Assembly: GCA_013396915.1 (NCBI GenBank) | Contig: VWZL01001304.1 | Span: 281,109 to 345,108 of the forward strand | Reading direction: 5' to 3' | DNA: 64,000 nucleotides | Source of the DNA: Stercorarius parasiticus | Lineage: Eukaryota > Chordata > Aves > Charadriiformes > Stercorariidae | In this document: positions 42,201-54,800 of the stretch, in pieces | How the letters are laid out: each line of letters begins with the position of its first letter | Position numbering within the stretch: the first letter of the stretch is position 1 | Made by a program: the position numbers and the translations under genes | Notes under the pieces: model-generated | What the model was told of the DNA's origin: nothing | The model's database searches: none | Seen by the model: only the letters and a program-made list of their open reading frames with translations

Positions 42201-45200
42201 CCCTAGGAACAACCCAGCAGAGGGAGACGCCGACTGATGCCTAGTTACTAGTAAAGCCAAACACCAGAAGGAGTTAAGTATAAACCAAGGACACTCTGTG
42301 AAGTCTCTGCTGAGAACAAATATATAACTCCTCTACACTTAGCCTGAGGGATATTAATTTTAGGATACAAGACTACTGTGGGATAAGACAAGAATCTCGT
42401 ATCCCAAGATTAATTCTACTTAGCTGGGAAGTCAATGGGATTACTCAAAGTGAAACATACACCAAACGCTTTGCTATATTGAGCCTTTAGTGCACCAAGC
42501 TAATTTAGTGCTTTCCTAGTCACCACGACCAAATAAATCTCTAGTTTTGGCTCTTCTGGTGAAGGGAATAAACACGAAGTAGATGAGTCAAATTTGTAAC
42601 TAGCACTAAAGAAAATGAGAAATTTTATAACTGATTTCAAAGAAAAATGGTTCCATATCTCACTGTAGATACAGTAACAGTAACTAACACAAACTACATC
42701 GGCATTTTTTACCAACACAGTCTTTTGTATCTCATCCATATTTAGAGATATATAACCTCCTAGCTGGGCTGCCTACAGATCTGCAAGAAAGAGCAGATGA
42801 TTCTACCAAATGATAAGGTGTCATTTTTACTATGGAAAGTGAGAGAAACACATATAGCACATATAATAGCTTACCTAAAGTATATGTTTCTTTAACAAGA
42901 CTCTGTGTTTACATTTCAAATGTATTCAATCACTTTGTGCTAAATGTTTGAGTTAATAAAGCTGTGAGTTGTAAATTTCTAGAACTGATCACTGTTGCAA
43001 GTATTCTGTAAAACATTACTACCATCCTATTTGTACAGCACATAAAAAAGGAGAGAAAGAAAATGAAAGGTCATGTGGTATACAAGTTAAACATTAAAAG
43101 CTCTCTTAAAATCACCACCAAAATATAGTACTTACATCCAGCCTTTCACAAGCAGATTTGCAAAGGACATCTGTGAATCTCTTGCACATAATGAGTATGG
43201 AGAATTCCCAATATTCCCATTCATAAAAATGAACCTGTGACCATCTGTTGAATAACACTGCCACGGACATTATACAGGGCTTGGAATAATTAATTTGTTT
43301 AATTAAATTATTTTTATTGCCAAAATCTTTAAGTAACCTATCAATCCACTTTTATCAAAAGAACTCAAAATAACATAAAAAGATGAGTATTAAGAAAACA
43401 CAAAGTCTGAAGATAGATGGCAAAAGAAAAACACCATGCAATTAACAGTGATATAATTCCCAGCAGTTCTTTATACGGGGGTGACAAGAGCAAGCCTCCT
43501 CTTTTTCGGGGAGTTTATGCCCCTGCCAGAGTGTAGCAGTGTGTTGGAGGTTTCATGAATGTCATTATCTGTTCTTAAGAACAATAATTTCGTTTTTAGT
43601 TGATCTTAACACAGGAAAAACTTCACTCATACGACAAAATGGTCGACTCTCTTCAGTAAAAACAAATAAAGTCATCTTTGAAGTAGGAATGAGAGGAAAC
43701 AATATGAACTAAAAGGTAACTGGGGAGAGGGGAAAAATACATCCCCAAAAGAGCACCAGAAGCAAAATGTCAACCTCTATGCTCTGATTTTACTGCTGCT
43801 TAGGATATTTTTTTATTATTTTTCTTTCCCACATCTTTTCAACTCAGAATGAACAAATGCAGCATACAGATAAACCATTAATGCAGAAAACCACTTTCAT
43901 TTAAGCTTAAATGCATGACATGCCGAGAATGTTAGAAATTAAGTTATTAACAACAAAGATATGTAACACTTGGCTGCACTAAGCAACATCATCCCAGATT
44001 TCTATTTGTTCCATAAATGTCAAGTCTACATTCTGAAACTCATATCATGAAACATAACCTTTGAAATTTCACACATTATGGATCAGAAATGTAAAGTTAC
44101 GGAATTCTTCCGTTTTGCCATGTGAAAAACACGAGCTGTGATACATGGAGAAAAATCTATTGCACAAAATAAATAACTACTCTACATCATGGTCACGGAT
44201 CCCAAATTGGTAAAGATGAAACAGATTTATAGTTTATCACTGATTCACTTAGGACAACCATAAAATTCAGTCTTCATCCTCTCTCTCACCCTCATTTTGT
44301 TAGTAAAATTAAGACAGCTTTTAATTCCCATGTCTCTACTAAACTAAAATTTCTCAGTGGCAACCTGTTTCATGGATACCCAGAGCAGTTAAAATAAAAC
44401 ATTAAGCACCACAAGTCATGAAGAACCAACGGATTATTGTTTTTAAGATGCCACTAATTGTTATAGTAACCATACATTAAAAGTACTCAGTTCTAAGCAT
44501 GCAAACGTAACATTAAAACAATAATAAAGACGTCTTATGGAAACAGCTACAAAGTACAAGGTGCCATTTCCAAAGCACAGAGCAAAGTAATTTACTTCCA
44601 ACCAGACTTGTACACCAAACATAACAGTATTGGTGCCAAGTGTACACAACCGATCCTTTGGAGATGAAGAGTAGTGGTGGAACACTAGGCTGGAAGTTTG
44701 GACATGTAAGGTTTATTTTCAAACTCTGCTAGTAACTTCTCAGATAAGCATCTGTTCCTGTCCCATGTCATCCTCCTACCCTGTGACACTGATATCGATA
44801 TGTGGAACAAAAATAATTTCTTACTGCGTATTTGTTCTTTAGCTCCCAGTAGCGGTCAAGGTCTTTCTGTACAACTGCAGTATACATTAACAACTGAACA
44901 CTTATCTGTATAGAAAAAAAAAATTAAAGTGCTTGGACTTTCAAGGGGCAGAGACAGAGAGAATGTGTGTATCTATGTGCGTGTATGTACACTGCAAGCC
45001 AGCGCTATCTTCTATACGTGTGCTATAGTTGCTGCAGATCATGATAGACTGCAAAGTAAACATTTTTGTTGTTTTCCCAACCACAGAAACAAGAGAAGGA
45101 CAAAAACCATGTGATGTGCTCAACGTCTGTTTTGACTTGCATGTGAATGGGAATGATGATGGCATATGCATCGACTCAGTGACATTTTTTTCCAAAGAGA

Positions 45201-48200
45201 AGAGTGTTGTTTTTTTGTAAAATTGCTTGTGCAGTATTAAACCAAAAATATCTATCAGCTGAAAAGCGCTTTACAGGGAAATCTGTTTCTTGGCACAACA
45301 AAGCACATATAGGTACGGAAACAGTTTGTAGAAAGCAGTTTATAAATGAACTAAAGTAAAGACAGCAATGACAACACAAAATTAAGTCAAATTTGCAAAC
45401 ATACTCTGCACAGTGTCCAAAGCATACACTGGGGGCTTCAGGACTAGACTACCGTTCTCCAGATAAAAAATATCCTGTCATATTACCTCTCAACTAAACA
45501 GGTGCACCAATTTATATTGCAGCAACCTAAGCAGTTCAATTGTAATGCCTTTCTGCCAGACATACTGTTTCATCCTGCTTTCTGCCACATGCTCACACAC
45601 CCTGAGCGCACAGCCTTCTGGGGACCTACCCAACAGCTCCTGGAAGTGCATTTGTAGCTAACTGCTTGTCAGCATTTTCTAGGAGGCTTCCTAGAGCTCT
45701 GAAGAGTTGCGGGCTGTTCCAACTCCTGTCTCTCCCTGAAAGGGCCAACAATTTCTAGCATGCACTTCAAAATCAAGGCATGATTCATTTTCACCTGGGT
45801 ATCATTTCATGTTATAAACTATTCAAGTCAAAAGCTGTTCTCATCATATGGCCCAAAAGAAGATATTCACTTAGAAACCCACTGCCACTATATGGAAAAA
45901 TCAAGTAACATCCTTTGAAAAGTTTGACTGCTATGGACAGACCAAGCGAAATGGGACTCTCTTCTCCAGTGATGGTATTTGTCATTAATACAGTAGCAAC
46001 AAACCATCCATCTTAAATAGTTGCTCAGGTAACTTAAAGAAAAACATCATCAGACAAGTACAACGCTTAGAATTAGGCCACTATCATCAGCTTGATCATC
46101 TGAAACTTGGGACAAGTCACTGCATCTACAGAACAGAATAAAGAGAGCACTTTCAACCTGTATCTGGGAACATTCCACTACATAGCAGTGGTAGATTTAA
46201 CCAAAGGTAATTTTCATACCAGGACATATTTTAAGTGGGGGACACCGTTCTACAGTGATGTAGAGGGGTAACTCAACACAGTACTGTTCTAAAGTTGCTT
46301 TAAAATTCTTCTTTTCTCAGAGTAAGAAATTCTGGAAAACACATTTATTAAAACAGAAACATGCAGGAGAGCTGCAAAAAAGCATGTTATGCAAACAACC
46401 CCAGAGGAAAAACAAACAAGCAGAATGCCCCAGCAACTGGAAGCTAGTTATTAAAAATGGTACAAAAAGAATACAGGGATTGTGTGGATTCCTGTCCCTT
46501 TCTCTCCATCACAGGTAAGGGCTGAGGACCAGAAGAAAGTCCCATAAACTTGCGTCTTACCAAAGCACTTGTTGAGCAGCTGGTACATGCTGCCCATGCA
46601 TAGGGACCTTTAGAGGGACATACCGTGCAGCCTGCCTTCGGGCAATGCATGTACTCCCTGAAGAGCTCCTGCTGGAACTCTTGCTCTTGCAGCTTCTTTT
46701 CCCCATTATGCAGTCTCCCTGCCATAGTTTCTCTGTCCTCTTCCCTAGACTTGTCTTGACAATCAGAAAATCAGTTTAGTTTATCATCTTCGAACTTCCA
46801 TTTTCCTGAATGCATTTTGTAAATTCCACTGTCCCTTCCCATGTCTCTCTAGAAGTCAAAAAGCAACATGTTTTCCTTGTTTTCCATTTGTTGACAGGAA
46901 AATTTGTCAAGAATCATCACTTATGTTGCCAGACATCTGATCAAATGCTTCAGCTAGGGAGCCAGAATTCTCCAACTGTGGCCTTGGTAAATTTGTAGCA
47001 TCTGAAATGAAACATAGGAAAATGGTTAACAGACACACTGAGGAACTGCAGCAAACTCTCTATACTGAGGAATTCAGTACAAAAAATACCTCTCAGTTCA
47101 CAGTGGATTTTCAGAGCCTTTCAGGAAGGCACCCTGTGCTCAAATTCTAAGTTATAAGGACATAGTCATAATGAACTCCTCTGTCACCTTTGTTTCTGTG
47201 GGGGCAAGGAAGGGAAAGGAGGGCAGGCAAATGTATCAGGCTTATATCAGAACGTGTGAGTGAATAGTTGCTCAAATGAGTCAAAGGACAGACACCACAG
47301 ACAGACTCATACTGGTTTACTTTCTACGGACAGCAAAAATGCTTCAAGATAACCTGCATCTGCCTGTAGTCAAGGAAAGAAGTCCTAACAGAATGAGTGT
47401 GGAGGGAGCAAGACTGGTGAGTTTGCTCTTGTTCTTCTCTCAAAGCAAGATAAGCAGTATGCCTGAGCCGAAGACAGGAAAGCAAAACCACACCAGCACC
47501 AAGGGAGATCAGGATTCTACCTTCAGTGCCAACCTAGGCACTTGGACACCTGTGTCCTTAAAAAACAAACAAATGAAGAAATCTGGATAAACTATCCTGT
47601 GAATTTGGGTAAATCAGGGCTAAATTACACTGTTCACCATTCTGTTCTGAAATTTAGTCTCGTGTTGCTTCAGGTTGTAGGTTGGTTTCTAATAATAATT
47701 ATAGTTGTGCTAGAAAACAGCCTGAAATGTTATTTGGAGCTGTACAGGTCTAATGCCCTATAATTCAGAAGCAACATGTGAGCCAAACCATAATTTCCCC
47801 ATAGCTGTCTTACTGCTTGGGGTCTGACAACATCCACTGGAAAAAAAGAGGTGTGGAGTTGCTACTTCTACTATAAGAACAAATCATATGGATGGGTGCC
47901 TTCCTTCTCAATAAAAATCTGCATCTACCCACTTTATGAATAAAATAGTGGCACACATATGAACCCAGCCACCAAGCATGCAGACAAAGCCCAAAGTTAA
48001 GAAAAACAAAACAAACCAGCGGCAGTAACATACCTTGTGTAGATTCCCTTATTTCCTGAGCTTCTCTCCTCCCAAACCCACTTGGCTGCTGTCTCTGGAG
48101 TTTCTGTCTCTACAAAGAGATCTGGATGCCCAGCACAGTCTCAGACATGTCCTGGTCTGTATTCAGATCCTGAGTCTGAATGGAGTATCCTTCTCTTCTC

Positions 48201-50602
48201 CCAACAGAAAATTTATGGGTACCCTTCTCGGTGCTGATTCCAAAGTGCCAAAAGTGAGGCAGGATTTTCTTCCACATCTGGGAGCTCTACTATCATCCCA
48301 GACATCGTTATAGTGCATCTTCAAGTTCTTTATCCTCTCTTGGTACTGCCCCAGGAAACAACTGGTACACTGATGGACAAGGTGCTCTTATACTTGGCTA
48401 TCAGAGTCCAACAGACACTAATACCACCTCAATGTCCTGGATATTCACACATGCTCAGTGTTACCTACATGAGGCCAGTTTGCAGGTATGATCGTTTCTT
48501 CTGAGAAATGTTCCAAGAACATCTTGATAGATACAGACAAATCTGTACGTAACGAAGACTTCCAAAAAAAGTATCACCTCAAGTCAATGGAACAGAAACT
48601 GGACCATAGAGGAGCATGGTAGATACTATGGCATGACTTGATGTCCGTACTTGAGTTAGCCTTGTCCAGAGCAAGAACAATTCACACAGTAGTGTGACCA
48701 TGTACCACTGCTAGCAGATGCAGATGTAGTTCAGTACTTTCCCAGGAAGAGGTCGCTACATGGGTCTGCATGCCAAAACTCTCGAGTGTGAAAATGAAGT
48801 AAATCAGTATGGAACTGATCAGTACTGATAGGAAATCGGAGTGTGACAGCATGCCATAAACCTTCTTTTCAAAGGTACTAGATCAGCAACAGCTGGGCAC
48901 ACATACCCAAGCACTCCCAACAGCAAAAGGGAAACAGAAATCTGTAACATCTGCCATCAGAAAGCCAAGCATAAAAGGCAGCTCTACACCATACACTCTT
49001 GTGTCTAAACCCTCATGAATGGGAACTATTTTGCTGGACATTACACTCAGATACTATACACGAGCAAAACTGAAACTCCCTCAAAAACGAAAAAGAAGAA
49101 TGAAACACGCTCAGTGGTAAAACACTCAAAACCTTTCTCCCAACAAGGACACTGTGGAAGGCAGGGAAGCTAGAAAGTTTCCAGACCACAATGGCAGCCC
49201 AGCCTTTGAAAGGTGCGTAGATAAGTTCTGAACTATAACAGAGACCTTGTGAGAGTCCACTGCAACTGCAAACCTCCCTGGCCCCTGCAAAGGACTCCAG
49301 ATCCACTGCTACCTGAGAGAAGTTGAGACCCAGAGCAAGGGCTCAGAAAATGCCCTTTCCTCCAAGCTCCTAGCACAGCTCAAGAAATGAAGTGTTGCGG
49401 CCAATTTAATTCATGAGAACATCCTAAAATGCAGGCTGTTACAAGGAAATGTGAGATTGCTCTTTGCAACGTAAACCCGGGAATATACCTCTAGAATTCA
49501 TTAAAAATCGAATCATATGTAAATCCATCATGTAATACTTTAAAGAGAATTACATATGACTACAGTGGTTAGTAAGTAGATAAACAGTGGAGAAAATCTT
49601 CTAATTCTAGCTCAGATCTTCAAGCAGTACTGCACATTATCAACTTGTCTCCCACTTGAATTTTAATGGGTTCCAAAACAAATACACACCAGACCAAGTT
49701 AATGTGAAGAACCCACTGTTTTAAAATAAATTGAGTAGGACTCTGTTTGAAAGACTATTTTCTAGGTTTTCATTCTGTGAAGACTGTTTAGTAATAGAAA
49801 AAAACAACGCAATAGCTAGGGAAGACCCCATTACGACATGTATACATATGTTTAGATAGTATAAGCACTTCCTGAGAGCATGCTTATGTCTCATGTTCTG
49901 TTACTTCAGCATGGAACCAGTAAGTTAGTATCAGCTGGAGGAGTGTTGCGTATAACTGTCTAAAGTTTCTTGTGTATTCAAAGGTACTAAAGGTTCTTAT
50001 TTGTACAAATTTTAGTTATTATGTATCCATAAAAGCAATAGAGATTGGAAAGTGAAAGAATAAATTGCCAACAGCAATTTTATAAATAATATCACTGTTC
50101 AAATTAATTCACCTCTGCTACAATATCAAATTAAATCAGTTCTGCAGCATGTATATGGCAGTAGCCAACACCTGAAACTTTAGAGAAAACAAAGCAAATA
50201 CCCTCTACTGTTCCACAATACAAATGTCCATTTGTCTAATACTGTACATAAACATTTTACTGATAGCTGTAATAATACTCGCATACTCTGAAGTACAGGA
50301 TCTAATTACCATCAACTTAATTAAAACTAATTTCTTTTTATCGATTACTTAACTTTCTGATGTTGCTCTAACCCTACTGCCTTAGGGAATGTTTTCAAGT
50401 ATTTCCATCAATGTTATGACTTTTTATATTAATTAAGCTATTCTGGTTAGTTTGCCCTTTTAAAAATTATTCTCAATGCTACATATCGGCTAAGTGACAA
50501 GTGGTAGAGTTTAAACAGCTATGCAAGTTCAAACATTTGTTGCTTTGCTCTCTTTTTTTTCCCTCCTTTCCCTTTGCCCGCTCCCTCCACCACTAAAAAA
50601 GT

Positions 50603-50640
50603 TCGTGTATCGCAAAAGGTATCGTGTATCACAAAAAGTA
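50603..50640 (+). repeat. Two-copy 19-bp tandem repeat
   Basis: tcgtgtatcgcaaaaggta (50603-50621) followed directly by tcgtgtatcacaaaaagta (50622-50640), differing at two positions. A recent small duplication. Confidence 0.85.
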
Positions 50641-51656
50641 TAGAAGTTTCCAAAACGTGTGTCTTTTTCACTACTACCCACACAGTTAGTGAGCTGCTTT
50701 GTGCCCACTGATCAATTTTCCTCCCCAGTTCTCAAAGCCTCTCAGTGCAAGATAACCTTACGTGAATGAAAAAAGTCTATTAACTTTAAACTCAAACCAC
50801 ATGAAAAACTAAGCACAAATACTTAAGTGTTTTGAGGAGATGTGGAGCTTTGCTTACCTTAAGCCTAAATCAACAACACGGCAATAAACTACCCCACGAA
50901 ATACTAGACCTCCGTTAACCGTAACTAAGAAAGCAGTTATGAGAAATATTAAAACAACATCATCTCATTATTCTAACACTTCAAAAACTTGTATTTCTTT
51001 TTTTATAGTCTATACAAGACTAAAACAATTCCTACATACTCAAAATTGAGAGGAGATAATGATAACTTTTTGGAATTATAATGTTTTTTTTTTTCTTTTT
51101 TATTTGCCTGAATGAAAACTGAACTAATTTGGCACTGTTGGAAAATAATTTTCACATTGTTATGCTTTCAGTTAATATCTGTCTTTCAATAATCAGCTAC
51201 TTTTGCCAAGCTTTACTACTTGTCATGGAAGCTAAATCATCCAAATCGTAAGTTATTCAAAAACCAAAAACTACCCCATTTTTATACACTGTAGTGTCAA
51301 ATACAATAAATATGAAAGAAAATTACTTTGCAGACTATAAAGAAAAAAACAAACAGCAGGCATACCCAGATCCTTACCTATCTGCAGAACCTCTTTCAAA
51401 ATCTTTTTTTTATTGTAAGCCTCACATAAAATTTCCAATACAAATGCTTACACAGGAAAAGCAGGGATGTGATAATATAAACAATTCTGCTTACTTGAAA
51501 AGCACTTACAAAACCATCAAACTCACAATAAATAGGAGGACTACATCATTGGTAAAAAAAAAAGAAGAAAAAAACCCCAGCAATACACCACTAAACAAAG
51601 CACTAAAAATCCTCAGAAACGCCTTGAAATTCTGCTGAGATCTTAGTCATATAAGA

Positions 51657-51682
51657 CTTCCCTTTAGCATGCTAAAGGGAAG
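51657..51682. repeat. Perfect 26-bp palindrome downstream of exon 5 donor
   Basis: The left arm cttccctttagca (51657-51669) is followed directly by its exact reverse complement tgctaaagggaag (51670-51682), with no mismatch. On the ASXL3 transcript it lies 31-56 nt into intron 5. As RNA it can fold into a hairpin with about 11 paired bases and a 4-nt loop. No transposon ends or target duplication were recognised around it. Confidence 0.9.
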
Positions 51683-51712
51683 CCAATTGATTATCAGTCA
51701 ATACAAGCTTAC

Positions 51713-51834
51713 CTGCTTAAGTGCTTTCTTTGTGTGCTGCTGGAAGGAAGATACTAGCTTGCTTTGCACCGGTGCATTAGTAAGGCTCGAATCACGATTG
51801 GAAGACATTTCTTCAGATGTCTGCTTTGGGCAAA
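51713..51834 (-). CDS. ASXL3: ASXL3 exon 5, linker with HTKKALKQ helix start
   Basis: The acceptor is tttttataaag|TT at 51835/51834 and the donor CAG|gtaagc at 51713/51712. The 122-nt exon completes a Val codon and reads [20 protein letters not shown], then [20 protein letters not shown]. The first half is Ser-rich and the last part turns into a basic, Gln-containing helix shared with ASXL1 and ASXL2. The acceptor has an A-rich rather than pyrimidine-rich tract right before AG (ataaag), which makes it the weakest acceptor in the window. A perfect 26-bp palindrome lies about 30 nt downstream of the donor (51657-51682). Confidence 0.94.
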
Positions 51835-54800
51835 CTTTATAAAAAGAAAAAAAAATAAAAATCAGAATACTGTTCTGGGGGTTATATTCCCTATATCTTT
51901 GAAAGTCCTGAGGACAGGGGGAAAAAAAAAAAAGGCCAGTGCCTGGAAAATAAAAAGCTCGCTCTAAGAAATTCAACTAATCTTGAGATCCAGATGAGCT
52001 AAAAATGCTGCCATATTCTAAATAAATGCATTGCTTCACAAATATTTGTACCTCATCATACCTTTTCTATGCAGTTCTGGAGGCCTTGCATATTTTGCCT
52101 TTCAGGTCCTGAAATAGTTTAACTAGGGTTTTTGAACAGAAGCTAGACAAAAATTATCTTCCTCACCAAGACATTTTTAATGGATTATTATGTGTCTAAA
52201 TGTGTATTTATACAAGAGACACTGATGACCCTGCGATCTAGAAATATTTATAAATATGTAACTTCGTGCCAGATTATAATGGCTTCTTAGGAGCCAGACT
52301 CATCTATTTTATAACTACTTCTTGGTAAAGCTAAAAACACACACTTTCCTGTTTAACAGAGTAGACTGGAATATCCTGGAAAGAGGAATTCTGGTCTCTC
52401 AGGTAATACACACTGATACTTGTCAGCCTTCTAAACAATACATGTTTTAATGAATAAATACTACAGTGCTTGCATTAAATGGCCTCTTGAATACGTGTGA
52501 GACACAGAAAAAGTCCCCTGGTTAAAAATAAAAGGAAATATGATTAACTGTTTTTTAAAAACAGCTTTATTAAACAGGTATGAAAGCTGTGAAAATAGCT
52601 GGAGGATCCTATTAGCCTTGGTGGTCAGCACACTTGACTAAAAGGGCTGTAAAAACCTTTCCACTCCTAATGCCTTGCATTACTGTTCCTCTCACCAGTG
52701 TCCTAGGACAGCCCAGCTAAAAGAGCACTAGCATGAATCCAGAAATGAAGCAACTTTTTTTTCCATTCTCCTCTGCTGACTCAATTCAAGTCTGTCTTCC
52801 AGTGCTGCTCAAAGCTGGTTTGCGTGCTGACATACCTTCCTTATAATGCTCTGCAGCTGTATATGGTTTTCCAAGGTTTGCCATACTTCGCACACCTACT
52901 GGAACAATCTGAAGACACTCAAAGCAGCTGCACGGACACGTGCCAGAAGTAATTTTAGCCCAATGTTTCTGTTTGCCTATGGTTTTCTCCTCCCATCCTT
53001 TAGTGGGATGAGCACACACCTGAAGTAGCATTCTAACTCTCTTGCCTTTAGCGATGTTTCATAGAAGAAATATTGTAGTGATTTTTTGTTCGTGTTTGTA
53101 AGAAAAAAAGATAGAATAAGAGACAATTTAGATGTCAGGAATTAATGGCCACCATAAGATGATGTGATATTAAACATTTGTTTTCATACTGAAAGAAAAA
53201 AGATTAATACTTACCTCACAAACAGAGAATACACTCTGTTTTATGGCACTGGCATTATGTCAAGATAATTTTCATATTAGACTAAAAATTTTCATTAGCA
53301 GATAAGACAAAACCTATCTTGTCACAAGATTAATAACTGATAGTTGTCACTTTTTTCCCTGATACTTGAAGGATTTGTCAAATTATACAAAGAAGCTGTA
53401 ACACAAAACAGGTTTTGAGTTTACAGCAACACCTGGTTTGGATCAATCTTTTCCACGTGATGAACAAAGCTTACTATCAAAAAAGACAACTTAAAGGAGC
53501 AGCTAAGTGTCAGCAGAAAAAAAATAACAGCTAGTTTATATAATCTAAATCACTGCAATAGCTAAGCTCCTGAGACAAAGAACACCTACACCAAAATAAA
53601 AACCTGACATTTCAAATTACCCAGCTTTTGTCTTTTCTTTCAAAGAGAATTTTTTTACTGTTTTCTGGCAAAGTCTGAGAGTCAAAGGATAGAAGAAAAA
53701 AAAAAACAGAAATAGTGTGAGCACACAAACCCCAGAGTTAAGGAGAGGAGAACAGAAAAAATTTAAAAATGCCTAAAGAATGGAAACCGTTACATACTTA
53801 ACTGTCCCTTCTAAGAGAGGATACATGACCCGTCACGAAAAACCTATTCCTGTTCTCTGGGATGCCTGCAACTCCCATTACCTTCTTGTTTAAATGGGAA
53901 ATTCTGATTTTCATTACTCTGGACCTAGGATGTTATCCAAGAGTCTCCCCTATTTCTTTTGGTGATAAAGTTCATCCTGGTGAGGTTTGGCAACACTAAC
54001 TGATGATGCTCAGCACTACAACTGTTAATGTCAAAGCCATGATACAGCACAGGAATAAGAAGAACCATAGCCCGATATTAATTTTCTGCTTTCATTCATT
54101 TTTCTTTTAACAATGAACCCTGAAATTGTGACAGGGTCTATTAGAGGCCATACTACTTATTTCTATCATTACTTCAATTTTACATAAAAATATTACTACT
54201 GTATTGGTTTCTTTTGCTTCTGTTTCTTTAAAGCTTTGACAACAAAGTGAAACCAAGGAACAGGGATTGTTCTAATGGGTGAAGCAACTGGAACTGAAAC
54301 CCACTGAAACAATAAATAACTTTCCATCGCTATAATCTCTTCTGCATTTACAGAAGGAATATCTCACTCCAGACTGGTTCAGTTTAGTGCAACCCAAACC
54401 TAGTTCCTCCAGAGTTTTGAGAAACACACTTTTTCCTGTAGTCTTTTTAAAGAAAAATGTACGTTCGGCTGAAGTCCATTGCTTAAAAAATTTAAAATGA
54501 CGTGGTTATTAGAGACAGTCAACTCCATTTATTAACAACAAATGATACATCCTTTCTAAAATATTTTTTGTACATTATAAATATTTTCTTTCGTATATCT
54601 ATTAGCTTAAAATAGTAAGAAGCTACTTCAAATATTGTTTTCCATGTTTTAATTAAATTTCCATTTCCATTTAAAACCAGCTTGATACAAATCATGGCTA
54701 TAAACCTAACCATCTAGTAAATAAGAGATACGTCATTGCCTATTTTCGAAAAGTAGAAGATACAAACATTAAAAATCTAAACACATTATGTTAATTTATA

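Larger units (their letters stand above)
39244..51712 (-). other. ASXL3 intron 5 (12,469 bp)
   Basis: A long AT-rich intron in which I recognise no LINE, LTR or gene. It holds the palindrome at 51657-51682, a 19-bp tandem duplication at 50603-50640 and an AT-rich inverted motif near 43285-43315. The stretch 47200-49400 is visibly less AT-rich but has no coding signature. The stretch at about 41320-41370 (gcggtactcaatctttgtca) faintly recalls hAT-type transposon ends, too weak to annotate. Confidence 0.7.

Noticed and set aside
46444..46725. Minus-strand 93-codon ORF with several Cys and Pro residues
   Set aside because: No recognisable domain, no splice context, and a single open frame of this length is expected by chance.
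52786..53031. Minus-strand 81-codon ORF with a Cys-rich segment (CPCSCFEC)
   Set aside because: No family match known to me, no splice sites around it, and only 81 codons.
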